Shown: positions 52,442 to 61,885, numbered from the stretch's first letter. The stretch is DNA of 64,000 bases from Flaviflagellibacter sp963786225 (GCA_963786225.1 CAWAYQ010000027.1:22032-86031); one strand, 5' to 3'. The notes: a model not told the origin generated them from the sequence alone. Made by a program: numbers and translations.

Positions 52442-54580
52442 ATGACTGAGATGAAGGTAAACAGGGTTGCGGTCCGCAAGGTGCTGGATGCGGTGAAGGC
52501 GGACGGGCGCACCTCGCTGACGGCGCCCGAAGGCAAGCTCGTCGCCGACGCCTATGGCATTCCGGTGCCGGGCGAAGGCGTCGCCACCTCGGCCGCGGAC
52601 GCCGCCAAGCTCGCCCAGGGCATGAGCTATCCGGTGGTGATGAAGATCGTCTCGCCCGACATCCTGCACAAGACCGAGGCCGGCGGCGTCATTGTCGGCG
52701 TCACGTCGGATGCGGAGGCACAAGCCGCCTACGACACGATCCTGAACAACGCCAAGGCCTACAAGGCCGACGCCAGGATCGACGGCGTCCAGGTCCAGCA
52801 GATGCTGAAGGGCGGCACCGAGGTCATCGTCGGCGCGATCACCGACAAGAGCTTCGGCAAGCTCGTCGCCTTCGGCCTCGGCGGCGTGCTCGTCGAAGTC
52901 CTGAAGGACATCACCTTCCGCCTCGCCCCGGCCACCAGGGACGATGCCATCTCGATGCTCGACGGCATCAAGGCCAAGGAGATGCTGCACGGCGTGCGCG
53001 GCGGCGAGGCCGTCAACCGCGACGCGCTGGCCGATATCATCGTGCGGGTGGCGCAGCTCGTCAGCGACTTCCCGGAAATCGTCGAACTCGATCTCAATCC
53101 GGTGTTTGCGACCAAAGCCGGCGCGATCGCCGCCGATGTGCGCGTCGTCGTCGACTTCGACTACGTGCCGCGCGAGGCGCCGCGCAGCAACGAGACCATC
53201 GTCACCGCGATGAAGCGCATCATGCAGCCGAAATCCGTCGCCGTGATCGGCGCCTCGTCCGAGGACGGCAAGATCGGCAATTCGGTGATGAAGAACCTCG
53301 TCAACGGCGGCTACGCGGGCGACATCTATCCGGTCCACCCCAAGGCCGAGGAGATCCTCGGCTACAAGGCGTACAAATCGGTCAAGGACATTCCCGGCGT
53401 GGTCGATGTCGCGGTGTTTGCGATCCCGGCCAAGCTCGTCGCCGGCGCCCTGATCGAGTGCGGGGAGAAGAAGATCCCCGGCGCCGTGCTGATCCCGTCG
53501 GGCTTTGCCGAAGCCAACGAGCCCGAACTGCAGGACGAGATCGTCGCGATCGGCAAGAAATACGACATCCGCCTGATGGGGCCGAACATCTACGGCTTCT
53601 ACTACACCCCGGAAAACCTGTCGGCGACGTTCTGCACGCCGTTCGACGTCAAGGGCTCGGCGGCGTTGTCGTCGCAGTCCGGCGGCATCGGCATGGCGAT
53701 CATCGGCTTCTCGCGCTCGGCCAAAATGGGCGTCTCGGCGATCGTCGGCCTCGGCAACAAGTCCGACATCGACGAGGACGATCTCCTCGCTTTCTTCGAG
53801 CAGGACCCCCACACCACGATCATCGCCCAGCATCTCGAGGACCTGAAAGACGGCCGCGCCTTCGCCGAGGCCGCCAAACGGGTGTCGCAGAAGAAGCCGA
53901 TCGTGGTGCTGAAGGCCGGCCGCACCCAGGCCGGCGCGGCGGCGGCGGCGTCGCACACCGGCGCGCTCGCCGGCAACGACAAGATCTACGAGGATGTGTT
54001 CGCGCAGTCCGGGGTGATCCGCGCCCGCTCGCTGCGGCAACTCCTGGAGTTTGCGCGCGGCATTCCGCTGCTGCCGACGCCCAAGGGCGAGAATGTCGTC
54101 ATCATCACCGGCGCCGGCGGCTCGGGCGTGCTGTTGTCGGATGCCGTCGATGACAACGGCATGGCGCTCTACAAGATCCCGCCGGATCTCGACGCGGCGT
54201 TCCGCAAGTTCATCCCGCCGTTCGGCGCGGCCGGCAATCCGGTCGACATCACCGGCGGCGAGCCGCCCGCGACCTACCAGAAGACGGTGCGCCTCGGGCT
54301 CGAGGACGAGCGCATCCACGCTTTGGTGCTCGGCTACTGGCACACCATCGTGACGCCGCCGATGGTGTTTGCGAAACTGCTCGTCGAGGTGCGCGACGAG
54401 ATGAAGGCCAAGGGCTTCGAGAAGCCGATCGTCGCCTCGCTCGCCGGCGATGTCGAGGTCGAGGAGGCCGCCGAATATCTCTACCAGCGCGGCATTCCGG
54501 CCTACGCCTATTCCACCGAACTCCCCGTCGAGGTCCTCGGCGCGAAGTACAAATGGGCGAGAGGTGCGGGCCTGCTTTGA
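52442..54580 (+). CDS. acyl-CoA synthetase, ADP-forming (acetate-CoA ligase family)
   Basis: A 712-residue fusion: N-terminal ATP-grasp (beta) part with YPVVMKIVSPDILHKTEAGG, then CoA-binding and ligase (alpha) part with SVAVIGASSEDGKIGNSVM and the SHTGALAGND segment that holds the conserved His region of the family. It makes an acyl-CoA from a free acid with ATP to ADP + phosphate, reversibly. ATG 52442 follows AGGAGAC. With the aminotransferase and carboxylate importer upstream it likely activates the acid product of the pathway; acetate itself is not proven. Confidence 0.9.
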   Translation: MTEMKVNRVAVRKVLDAVKADGRTSLTAPEGKLVADAYGIPVPGEGVATSAADAAKLAQGMSYPVVMKIVSPDILHKTEAGGVIVGVTSDAEAQAAYDTILNNAKAYKADARIDGVQVQQMLKGGTEVIVGAITDKSFGKLVAFGLGGVLVEVLKDITFRLAPATRDDAISMLDGIKAKEMLHGVRGGEAVNRDALADIIVRVAQLVSDFPEIVELDLNPVFATKAGAIAADVRVVVDFDYVPREAPRSNETIVTAMKRIMQPKSVAVIGASSEDGKIGNSVMKNLVNGGYAGDIYPVHPKAEEILGYKAYKSVKDIPGVVDVAVFAIPAKLVAGALIECGEKKIPGAVLIPSGFAEANEPELQDEIVAIGKKYDIRLMGPNIYGFYYTPENLSATFCTPFDVKGSAALSSQSGGIGMAIIGFSRSAKMGVSAIVGLGNKSDIDEDDLLAFFEQDPHTTIIAQHLEDLKDGRAFAEAAKRVSQKKPIVVLKAGRTQAGAAAAASHTGALAGNDKIYEDVFAQSGVIRARSLRQLLEFARGIPLLPTPKGENVVIITGAGGSGVLLSDAVDDNGMALYKIPPDLDAAFRKFIPPFGAAGNPVDITGGEPPATYQKTVRLGLEDERIHALVLGYWHTIVTPPMVFAKLLVEVRDEMKAKGFEKPIVASLAGDVEVEEAAEYLYQRGIPAYAYSTELPVEVLGAKYKWARGAGLL

Positions 54581-54605
54581 TTGTAGATACCACGGCAGGC
54601 CGGAA

Positions 54606-54648
54606 GCTCCGTTCATCCCTAACCTTGCAGGGGAGGGATAAACGGAGC
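54606..54648. terminator. long hairpin between convergent synthetase and astacin genes
   Basis: Arms at 54606-54620 and 54634-54648 pair over 15 bp with one mismatch around a 13-nt loop. It probably limits transcription in both directions. The right arm's AGGGGAGGGATAAA recalls the palindrome at 61865-61885. Confidence 0.5.
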
Positions 54649-54664
54649 GGCCCGCTGAGCTGCT

Positions 54665-55663
54665 CTAGTTCGCGTACAGACGCTCCACGGCGCGAATGTC
54701 GCCCGAACTGAGCCCGCCTCGTTGTCCGATCTGAACCCCGGACCGCAGCGGACGCACGGTATCTCTCGACGCATCGATTGCAAACCCGCGCCGCGGATAA
54801 TGCATAAGTGAACCGTAATCGTATTCGTTGATATCGTCGTTCCTGCGGGTGTTGATTTCAAAATTTGGCTTGGCGCTTTCGACAATGTTCGCCCAGACGA
54901 TTTCGACGAAATTGTCGCGATCGCTCCGGCTTTGCTCATGCGCAAGGCCGACGGCATGGCCGATCTCGTGGATGACATTGCCGAGAGAGCAGGGCGCATC
55001 GATCCTGATATTCTGCCGACCCCCGACCATTCCGACGGATGAACTGCAGGCGCCGCCGCCGGGGCTTCCCATGAAGAAGACGTGATTGGCATGCCTCGGA
55101 TTGCTCGGGTCGCGCGGAACGAGCCGCACGGGCGTCTTGCTTTGCCAATGCTCGATGGCTTGCGTCACGCGCCCCGGATTCGTCAGGGAGGGATCGATCT
55201 CATACGGTACGGTGGCGTTGGGCCAGCGTCGCGGTCTGCCGCCGAACGTTGCCTTGATCGCAAGCGCGCGGGGCAGGACCCGATCGAAGAACCGGCGGTC
55301 GAGCCCGAGCGTCGAAAGCGAGTCTCTTTGATCCGAGTTCTGCGTGCGGCTTTCGATCCTGTCGAAGTCGACGCCCGCCAGCATGTTGATGACGGACACC
55401 TCCTCGACCGTGCCGAGCACGATATCGCCCTCGATTACCGCCATTCCGTCGATCGGATAGTAGCGGACGGTCTTATTCGTTCCGTCGACATTGATCATGA
55501 GTGTGCCAGTGTCCTGAAAAGCGCTCTCGGGTGCTGCGAGTTCAACCGCATCCGTGCCTGTCTGCGCATTCGCGATTACGGCGGGGGAGATGAGCGCCCA
55601 GGCGGCAACACCTGCCAGCAAGACGCCCCGGGAGAGCGATGGGATACATAGCAGACGCTTCAT
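54665..55663 (-). CDS. astacin-family (M12A) zinc metalloprotease, exported
   Basis: A 332-residue protease. The signal peptide (MKRLLCIPSL...SPAVIANAQ) ends near residue 34, followed by a propeptide of about 110 residues. The catalytic domain has the extended zinc motif HEIGHAVGLAHE (His232, His236, His242, Glu233) and the Met-turn SLMHYP with Met287 and the switch Tyr289. It cleaves proteins outside the cytoplasm. AGGAGGAAGAAC precedes the ATG. It lies 16 bp after the trypsin-like gene, so the two are probably co-expressed, and maturation of one by the other is possible. Confidence 0.92.
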   Translation of the reverse strand: MKRLLCIPSLSRGVLLAGVAAWALISPAVIANAQTGTDAVELAAPESAFQDTGTLMINVDGTNKTVRYYPIDGMAVIEGDIVLGTVEEVSVINMLAGVDFDRIESRTQNSDQRDSLSTLGLDRRFFDRVLPRALAIKATFGGRPRRWPNATVPYEIDPSLTNPGRVTQAIEHWQSKTPVRLVPRDPSNPRHANHVFFMGSPGGGACSSSVGMVGGRQNIRIDAPCSLGNVIHEIGHAVGLAHEQSRSDRDNFVEIVWANIVESAKPNFEINTRRNDDINEYDYGSLMHYPRRGFAIDASRDTVRPLRSGVQIGQRGGLSSGDIRAVERLYAN

Positions 55664-55679
55664 GTTCTTCCTCCTGTCG

Positions 55680-56591
55680 TTACTGGCAGCTTGTTGTGTT
55701 TTCCGTGCAGTTCCGGATCCAGTCGGCGTATCGCGATATGCGCGTATAGACGCCGTACAGGCCGGGCCGCGCGCAGCCCTCGCCCCAGCTCACCACGCCG
55801 ACGAGCAGCGCGGGCGCGTCGGCGCCGCGATAGATGAGCGGACCGCCGCTGTCGCCCTGACATGAATCCTGGCCGCCGACGGCTTTGCCCGCGCAGATCA
55901 TGTTGTCCGTGACTCTGGAACTGTAGCTCAGCGGGTCGTTGCAGACTTCGCGCGTCACGAACGGAACATCGACCTCCTGCAGATCCTTGACCGCCGCTCC
56001 GCCTTCCGTCGTCGCGCCCCATCCCGTCACGGTCAGCATCTTGTCCTTGACGAGCAGGGCGTCTTCCGCAGCGGGCTCGAGCACGGGAATCTGCTGCATG
56101 GCCGTGCCGAGCAGCAGCGGCGTCTTGAGCTCGACGAGGGCGATGTCCTCGTCCTTGGAGAGGTCGTTGTAGCCGTCGTGAACGATGAGCCGCGTCGCGT
56201 TCACGCGCTGCACGCCGGAGGATAGGAAGTTGGTTCCGGCGACGACATGCACGTCCGCGGCTTCGAGCCCCACAAGACAATGCGCGGCGGTGACGATCCA
56301 TTGATTGTTGTAGATGGAGCCGCCACAGAAATGAGCCTGAGAGGCATCGGCGATCCACGACACAACAAGCGAGGCCTGCCACGGATATTCGTTCGGCGCG
56401 GCGGGCTTTCCGCCGACGATCTTTGGCCGTTCGTTGCGCATGTATCGCAGAACGGTGTCGTCGAAATCGCTGGCACCGCGCCTTTTATATGTACTCTCCG
56501 AAAGCACGCTGTCGGCTGCAACGGCGTCCCCGGCTCCCGGGGCCAGTACGATTGCAACCAGAACACCGCCGATGATTCCTGTTTTTGCCAT
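55680..56591 (-). CDS. trypsin-like serine protease (S1A), exported
   Basis: A 303-residue chymotrypsin-fold protease. The signal peptide is within residues 1-26 and a short propeptide ends before IVGGKPAAP (residue 58). The triad is His104 (TAAHC), Asp149 (DEDIAL) and Ser248 (CQGDSGGPL). Asp242, six before the serine, predicts trypsin-type Lys/Arg specificity. Activation by cleavage after Lys57 is expected. A good AGGAG lies before the ATG. S1A proteases are less usual in alphaproteobacteria than in animals or actinobacteria. Confidence 0.93.
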   Translation of the reverse strand: MAKTGIIGGVLVAIVLAPGAGDAVAADSVLSESTYKRRGASDFDDTVLRYMRNERPKIVGGKPAAPNEYPWQASLVVSWIADASQAHFCGGSIYNNQWIVTAAHCLVGLEAADVHVVAGTNFLSSGVQRVNATRLIVHDGYNDLSKDEDIALVELKTPLLLGTAMQQIPVLEPAAEDALLVKDKMLTVTGWGATTEGGAAVKDLQEVDVPFVTREVCNDPLSYSSRVTDNMICAGKAVGGQDSCQGDSGGPLIYRGADAPALLVGVVSWGEGCARPGLYGVYTRISRYADWIRNCTENTTSCQ

Positions 56592-56600
56592 CGCATTCTC

Positions 56601-58448
56601 CTAACGGCCGAAAATTCTCAAACGCACATCGCCGCCACTGACGGAGGCTGCCTGGACCGTGGTGACGTGCTTTCGAGGAACACCGTTTTTGGCGAGGATC
56701 GAGCGCAGATATGTTGCCTGCAACCCGTACAACTCGGTCTGTGCTTCGCCGTCCGCCTTCGGCGTCGCGATCGATACCCAGACCACGGTCTTGCCCGCCG
56801 ACTTGAGTTCGTCGAGCGTCTTCAGCAGTGGCGCCTCGTCGACGAGCGATTTCAGGCCTTCCGTCCGGCCCGGCAGACTGACCTCCGCCAGCGGCTGCCC
56901 GATCTCCAGGGATTCGTCGCCGCTGCGCTTCTGTTCGACATAGAAGGGCGGACTGCCGGCGGACACACGGCCACGCATCCAGCTTTTGCCCTGTCCATCA
57001 GTCTCGGTGCCTTCGATCAGAATCGATGTGCCGGCCTCAATGGTCTGGAACACGGGCGCATCGGGGTTCGGCTGGGTATGCACATCGACGGACGTGGTGG
57101 TGACGGCCTCGCCGAGCCGGGACAAGGCTTCCGCGCTCGCGATCACTGGATCGGCCGCGCCGAGATTTGAGATTGAGAGGTTCTCCTGGGCGACGATCAT
57201 GATGTCGTCCGCGTTCCTCCGCGCGATCTCGACGGTGTCGAGACGGGCGCGGCGCGGGGCGGTCATGCGTCTCGTGTGGCGCGCAAAACCTCGCCCCGGA
57301 GTGGACATGCTTGGCGGCGGCGGGGCGGCTTCCGCGATGACAATGCCAGCCGGGGCTGCGCTTGCGGCCGCCTGCGGAGCAAGGGCGCCTTCGATGCGCG
57401 GCAAGATGATGTCCGTGCCGGAATTCGCCGACCAGGCCACTTCGGGCGCCGCGGGGGATATGGGGCTGCTCAACGTGTCCGGCGCATTCTCGTTTTCGCG
57501 GAGCCAGCGCCTCGCGGCAAAGCCGTAGGGTCCGGTGCCGTACCAGGCGAGATAGCGCAAGACCGCTTCCTTGGTCCCTTCGTCAAGGGCCGCGAGCCAG
57601 AGTTCCTTCTGCTGGTCGAGGATCTGCTGCGACGGCAGAAAATAGAACTCGCCGGACGAGGATTCGGAAAACCACGGTACCTGCGGCACCGGCTGATTTC
57701 GCGTATCGAAGGCCACGGAGAACCGCACATCCTTCCGGACGGCATCGAGATCCTTGTTGGGAATCGGAAGGTGTTTGGCGAGCGCCTTGGTGTAGACGCT
57801 CAGGCCGTTCGTGCTGCCCATGGATATGGCGCCCGCGGCGGTCGAAAAACCGATGACGGTGTTGGCCGAGGTGATTCTCGGTTCGGCCAGGCCTTTCGCA
57901 ATGAAGGCTTCGTCGTCCTCGGTGTCGGTAATGACGAAATTGCCGATGTTGCGGCACGCATCCAGAAGCATGAGGATGAATGCCGGCCGACGCGAACTCA
58001 GCTGCGCCTCGAGCCCGGTCGCCGAAAGGAACGTGATCGGGATGTCGCCGCTTTTGACCGGCTTCGGAAACTGCAGCGGCGCGAGATAATTTTCGCCGCC
58101 ATAGGTGAAGCCGTGACCGGAAAAATAGATCGCGACGATGTCGCCTTCGCGGACCGATGCGAGGAACGGCAGAAAGGAGCCGAATAGAAAATCGCTCCGC
58201 GTCTGAACGTCCTTTATTTTTGTCACCGTGAACCCGACGCCTGTCAGGACCTGTTCCATCGTGTCGGCATCGACGAGGCTTCCCGGCAGCTCGGTCGTGT
58301 TCTGGTAATGGGCGTTGCCGACAACGAGAGCGAGGCGCTGCGGAGGGGCCGGATCTGTATAGGGGGCGTCCTGCGCATGCGCCGCGCCGGCCAGAGCGGC
58401 GAGGCCGAGGCCGGCCAGGATGTCGAGATATCGCCTGCGACGAAACAC
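56601..58448 (-). CDS. caspase-like (peptidase C14) protein with SH3 domain, exported
   Basis: About 615 residues from GTG 58448 (GGGGGGATC upstream); an earlier TTG at 58472 is possible but has no ribosome-binding site. A signal sequence (FRRRRYLDILAGLGLAALAG...AHAQ, Tat-like) is followed by a caspase domain with LALVVGNAHY, catalytic His in FSGHGF (about 112) and Cys in LLDACRN (about 165). A Pro/Ala-rich linker and an SH3-like domain (TTTSVDVHTQPNPDAPVFQTIEAG type) follow. The final part is a conserved tail of unknown fold. Metacaspases cleave after Arg/Lys. It leads the protease operon, 9 bp before the trypsin-like gene. Confidence 0.88.
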   Translation of the reverse strand: MFRRRRYLDILAGLGLAALAGAAHAQDAPYTDPAPPQRLALVVGNAHYQNTTELPGSLVDADTMEQVLTGVGFTVTKIKDVQTRSDFLFGSFLPFLASVREGDIVAIYFSGHGFTYGGENYLAPLQFPKPVKSGDIPITFLSATGLEAQLSSRRPAFILMLLDACRNIGNFVITDTEDDEAFIAKGLAEPRITSANTVIGFSTAAGAISMGSTNGLSVYTKALAKHLPIPNKDLDAVRKDVRFSVAFDTRNQPVPQVPWFSESSSGEFYFLPSQQILDQQKELWLAALDEGTKEAVLRYLAWYGTGPYGFAARRWLRENENAPDTLSSPISPAAPEVAWSANSGTDIILPRIEGALAPQAAASAAPAGIVIAEAAPPPPSMSTPGRGFARHTRRMTAPRRARLDTVEIARRNADDIMIVAQENLSISNLGAADPVIASAEALSRLGEAVTTTSVDVHTQPNPDAPVFQTIEAGTSILIEGTETDGQGKSWMRGRVSAGSPPFYVEQKRSGDESLEIGQPLAEVSLPGRTEGLKSLVDEAPLLKTLDELKSAGKTVVWVSIATPKADGEAQTELYGLQATYLRSILAKNGVPRKHVTTVQAASVSGGDVRLRIFGR

Positions 58449-58607
58449 GATCCCCCCGTATCTGTCTCGCAAAACTTGAAGTGATGCTGCGGGCTGAGCC
58501 CGTCACCGCTCAACCATTGAGAGTACAGACTCAGGGCGAGAAGGCAAGATCGCGAGAACCACCACTGCGCGTGAATCGCGTTGCGTCAGAGCGAAAGACC
58601 TGCTGTG
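58449..58607. promoter_or_regulatory. divergent promoter region of the protease and peroxidase/P450 operons
   Basis: A 159-bp gap between two divergent operons. It must hold two promoters. No clear palindromic operator was seen. Confidence 0.4.
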
Positions 58608-60518
58608 ATGACGTTCTGGCACGGTGCGAGGGGGCGGCGCATGCGCAGATGGGGCTATGCATTCCTATGTGCTGTTCTCGCATTAGTTGTCCTAATGCAG
58701 GACAAGAAGCCCGCATCCGCCGACGACGGCGTCATATTCTCGGAGCAGGGGTGGGACCGTAGCGATCGCGAATGGTGGTACACGGTCTCGCAGGGATCGC
58801 GGATTTTGCCTTGGGACTGGATGCAGGCTCTCGAGCAGGCCGGCAGTTCGGAAAAATTCCTGTCACCGGCTCATATGTCGAGCCTCGGCTATCTCTCGAA
58901 CCCTTATAGACCGGATGGGCTGCCGATCGGCTTCGTTGTCGACGAGCCGGAGTCCGATGGCGTCCTGCGCAGGATCTGCCGCTTCTTCGGCCTGAGCTGC
59001 GGACATGCCGTCGAGAGGACAGCGTGGCTCGGTATGAATTGCGCGGCGTGCCACACCGGTCAAATGTCTTATGGCGGAAAGACGATCCGCGTCGATGGCG
59101 CACCTACGCTCGCCGATTTCCAGGCTCTCAATGAGCATCTGCTTGCGGCCTTGAAGGAAACGCGTGAAACGCCTGACAAGTGGGCCCGGTTCGTACAGAC
59201 GCTCGGCGTCGAGGATGCCGATGCCCTTGCAAAGCTACGCGAGGATTTCGATCGTCAGATCGCCTGGTACGACAAGCTCGAAAAAAAGAATGCCTCACCC
59301 CTGCGCTACGGCCCCGGCCGGCTCGACGCGCAGGGCCACATCCTCAACAAAGTGTCGCTCGTTCTCGGCGTGAGCGACCAGCTCATGGACTTTCCGTCCG
59401 ACGCGCCGGCCAGCTATCCGTTCATCTGGAACGCGACGCAGCAGGATTTCATCCAGTGGAACGGCATCGTGCAGAACCATGATCCGGTCGTGATCCGCGG
59501 CAACAAGACGGATTTTGGCGCTCTCGGCCGCAATGTCGGCGAGGTCATCGGTGTGTTCGGCGAGGTCGATGCTTCCCGTCCGGCCCTGAAGGGCTACACG
59601 TCGAGCGTTCGTCTCGACAACCTGATCCAGATCGAGCGCCAGATAGGGCGTCTGCACTCGCCGCGCTGGCCGGCCGAATTTCCGCCCATCGACGACACGC
59701 TCAAGGCAAAGGGTGCCGCGCTCTACGACGCTCAATGCGCCGGCTGCCACTCCGTGATCGCGTCGAACGACATGGATACGCGCATCAAGGCGAATATGCA
59801 GCCGATTTTCGTCGGCGCGAATGTCCGTGAGCCGACGGATATCTGGCTGGCGTGCAACACGTTCCTCCACCGTTCGAAGTCGGGCGTGCTTCAGGGCCGC
59901 AAGGAGCAGATCTTCGCAGGCAAGGTCATCGAGCCAGTGGACGACACGCGCTTCATGCTCGAGAACACGGTCATCGGCTCGATTCTCGGCCGCGGCGATG
60001 ACCTCGTCGAGACGTTCCTGAAGGACGCGATCTTCGGCGGGCGCATCACGCAGCGGACCGGCCAGGCTTTCCGGACCGATGTGCTGCCGGGGATAACGGA
60101 CGAGACGAAGAAAGCGCGCGCCGCGGAATGCGTCTCGACGCGGAATGACGTTCTTCGCTACAAGGCCCGCCCGCTGAACGGCATCTGGGCGACGGCCCCT
60201 TATCTCCACAACGGGTCCGTGCCGACCTTATACGATCTCCTGCTGCCTTCGCGGATGCACACGATAGGCACGCGCGAAGCGTTGCGGGCCCCGCGAGGTC
60301 CGGTGCGGCCGGACAGTTTCAGCGTGGGCACGCTGAACTTCGATCCGAAGAAAGTCGGCTACGCGCCGGTCGGCGGCTCCGGCGGTTTTATGTTCCGTAC
60401 GCATGACGATTCCGGCGTACCGATCCTCGGAAATTACAATTCGGGTCACGACTACAACAATGCGAGCCTGACCGACGACGAGCGCTGGGCGCTGGTGGAA
60501 TATCTGAAGTCGTTGTGA
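58608..60518 (+). CDS. di-heme c-type cytochrome, cytochrome c peroxidase-related
   Basis: A 636-residue exported protein (start 58608; an inner ATG at 58638 would also keep the signal segment RRWGYAFLCAVLALVVL). Two c-heme motifs are visible: CAACH (Cys145-His149) and CAGCH (Cys377-His381). These, together with the RPLNGIWATAPYLHNGSVPT segment, are typical of the RoxA/CcpA-like di-heme family. It is much longer than the usual 330-residue CCP, so a RoxA-like oxygenase or an electron partner of the P450 is possible. It acts in the periplasm. P450 starts 31 bp downstream. Confidence 0.88.
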   Translation: MTFWHGARGRRMRRWGYAFLCAVLALVVLMQDKKPASADDGVIFSEQGWDRSDREWWYTVSQGSRILPWDWMQALEQAGSSEKFLSPAHMSSLGYLSNPYRPDGLPIGFVVDEPESDGVLRRICRFFGLSCGHAVERTAWLGMNCAACHTGQMSYGGKTIRVDGAPTLADFQALNEHLLAALKETRETPDKWARFVQTLGVEDADALAKLREDFDRQIAWYDKLEKKNASPLRYGPGRLDAQGHILNKVSLVLGVSDQLMDFPSDAPASYPFIWNATQQDFIQWNGIVQNHDPVVIRGNKTDFGALGRNVGEVIGVFGEVDASRPALKGYTSSVRLDNLIQIERQIGRLHSPRWPAEFPPIDDTLKAKGAALYDAQCAGCHSVIASNDMDTRIKANMQPIFVGANVREPTDIWLACNTFLHRSKSGVLQGRKEQIFAGKVIEPVDDTRFMLENTVIGSILGRGDDLVETFLKDAIFGGRITQRTGQAFRTDVLPGITDETKKARAAECVSTRNDVLRYKARPLNGIWATAPYLHNGSVPTLYDLLLPSRMHTIGTREALRAPRGPVRPDSFSVGTLNFDPKKVGYAPVGGSGGFMFRTHDDSGVPILGNYNSGHDYNNASLTDDERWALVEYLKSL

Positions 60519-60549
60519 GAGTAGAGCGATCCTTGGGGAGAGGGGTGCC

Positions 60550-61791
60550 ATGACCAGCTATCTCGATCGCGTGGATGCCGCGGCTCCCCAAGAAAAGTGG
60601 CCGATCGTCCGCACGTTCATGTACGAGCACTCCCTGCCATTCTTCGCCGAGCTTCGCAGCCAGCGGCCAGTGCTGGAACTTCCCGAACTCACGCTTGTCA
60701 GCCGCTTTGCCGATTGCGCGCTCGTTCTGCGCCGCCAGGACGACTTCGGTGTGGACCTTTATCGCCCCAAACAGGGCGATTACTTCATGGCCCAGGACGA
60801 CACCGCCGATCACTGGCGCGACAAGTCGATCATGAAGGCCATACTCGACTTCGAGGATGTGCCGGCCATGCGCGCATTCGTCGGGACGCGCAGCGCGGAG
60901 ATTCTCCGGAAAGGCTTCGGCGCGATCGACGCGCCGAAGCAGTTGACGCGCGCTGTGCCGGTCGCGCTGGTTCAGGAATTCTTCGGTTTCGAGGATGGCG
61001 ATCCGGACGATCTGACCGCCTGGTCATACTGGAATCAGCAGGACGCTTTCCACAATCAGCCCTTTGACGCGATCGTCGTTCCCGATCCCCAGAGGATCAT
61101 TGACGAGCGGCAGAAGGCCAATATCATGCTAGCGCTGTTTCTCGGGCGGGTCGTCGCGAAACGGAGCGTGGCGGTGAAGCTCGGCGTGGCCGGGCAGGAT
61201 TCGGTGTCGCGGTTGGTTCGATTGTCGTTTAGCGACGGGGTGAACTTTCCGCTGAAGAAGGTTCTTTTCAATATCGGCGGATTGCTGATCGGCGCGGTCG
61301 AGACGACGTCGCATGCCGTCAACAATGCATTGTCGGAGTTGCTGCGGCGTCCGGACGTTCTGGAGGATGCATGCCGCGCCGCCGCATTGCCCGATCCGGC
61401 CGCGTTCGACGGCTATGTGTTTGAAGCTCTCCGCTTCAATCCGGCATTCCCCTATTTTTTCCGGACCTGTCATCGCAACACCGTGCTGGCCGGCGGAACG
61501 CCGTTCGCACGCGAAATCGCGCCGGATACGACCGTCATGGCTGTCACCCACAGCGCAATGTTCGACGAGGCGAGTTTTGGGCACCCGGAACGGTTCGATC
61601 CCGCGCGGTCGCTGGCCGACAGCTTCACCTTCGGCCAGGGATTCCACGAATGCCTGGGCCGCGTGATCGCACGCGCGATGGTTCCGGAAATCGTCAGGCA
61701 GTGCCTGCTCCTACCGGACTTCCGCGCGGCAGGGCCGGTCGAGTTCGCCGGAGGGGTCCCGGAGCACTTTCCGCTGGCCTGGAGAGTGTGA
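60550..61791 (+). CDS. cytochrome P450
   Basis: A 413-residue soluble P450: heme-binding FGQGFHECLG with the axial Cys368, ExxR as EALR (Glu292-Arg295), and an I-helix IGGLLIGAVETTSHA that lacks the usual acid-Thr pair in the standard position. Such I-helix changes are seen in P450s with peroxygenase-type chemistry. GGGGAGAGGGG precedes the ATG. It has no ferredoxin or reductase gene nearby; the preceding c-type heme protein is its only redox neighbour. It probably hydroxylates a lipid or terpenoid-like compound; substrate unknown. Confidence 0.88.
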   Translation: MTSYLDRVDAAAPQEKWPIVRTFMYEHSLPFFAELRSQRPVLELPELTLVSRFADCALVLRRQDDFGVDLYRPKQGDYFMAQDDTADHWRDKSIMKAILDFEDVPAMRAFVGTRSAEILRKGFGAIDAPKQLTRAVPVALVQEFFGFEDGDPDDLTAWSYWNQQDAFHNQPFDAIVVPDPQRIIDERQKANIMLALFLGRVVAKRSVAVKLGVAGQDSVSRLVRLSFSDGVNFPLKKVLFNIGGLLIGAVETTSHAVNNALSELLRRPDVLEDACRAAALPDPAAFDGYVFEALRFNPAFPYFFRTCHRNTVLAGGTPFAREIAPDTTVMAVTHSAMFDEASFGHPERFDPARSLADSFTFGQGFHECLGRVIARAMVPEIVRQCLLLPDFRAAGPVEFAGGVPEHFPLAWRV

Positions 61792-61848
61792 GGCGGGCTC
61801 CGGCCTGAGGGTCCGTCTATTGCGAAAGCCAGGGAAGGAACCCCGCCC

Positions 61849-61885
61849 CGGCACTTCGTGCCGACCCTCCCCTGCCAGGGGAGGG
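61849..61885. repeat. palindromic element in the convergent gap
   Basis: A 6-bp hairpin (CGGCAC-TTC-GTGCCG, 61849-61863) is followed by a perfect 10-bp palindrome (CCCTCCCCTG / CAGGGGAGGG, 61865-61885). CCTCCCC/GGGGAGG palindromes are frequent intergenic elements in Hyphomicrobiales; this one may help terminate transcripts. Confidence 0.5.

Noticed and set aside
51974..54616. An 880-codon open frame antisense to the acyl-CoA synthetase gene
   Set aside because: It mirrors a real gene and has charge-rich, repetitive composition typical of GC-rich antisense frames. No domain is recognisable.
56601..58448. Caspase-like gene as part of an abortive-infection defence system
   Set aside because: The protein has an export signal and exported protease neighbours. 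Defence-associated caspases act in the cytoplasm beside sensor or effector genes, and none is present.
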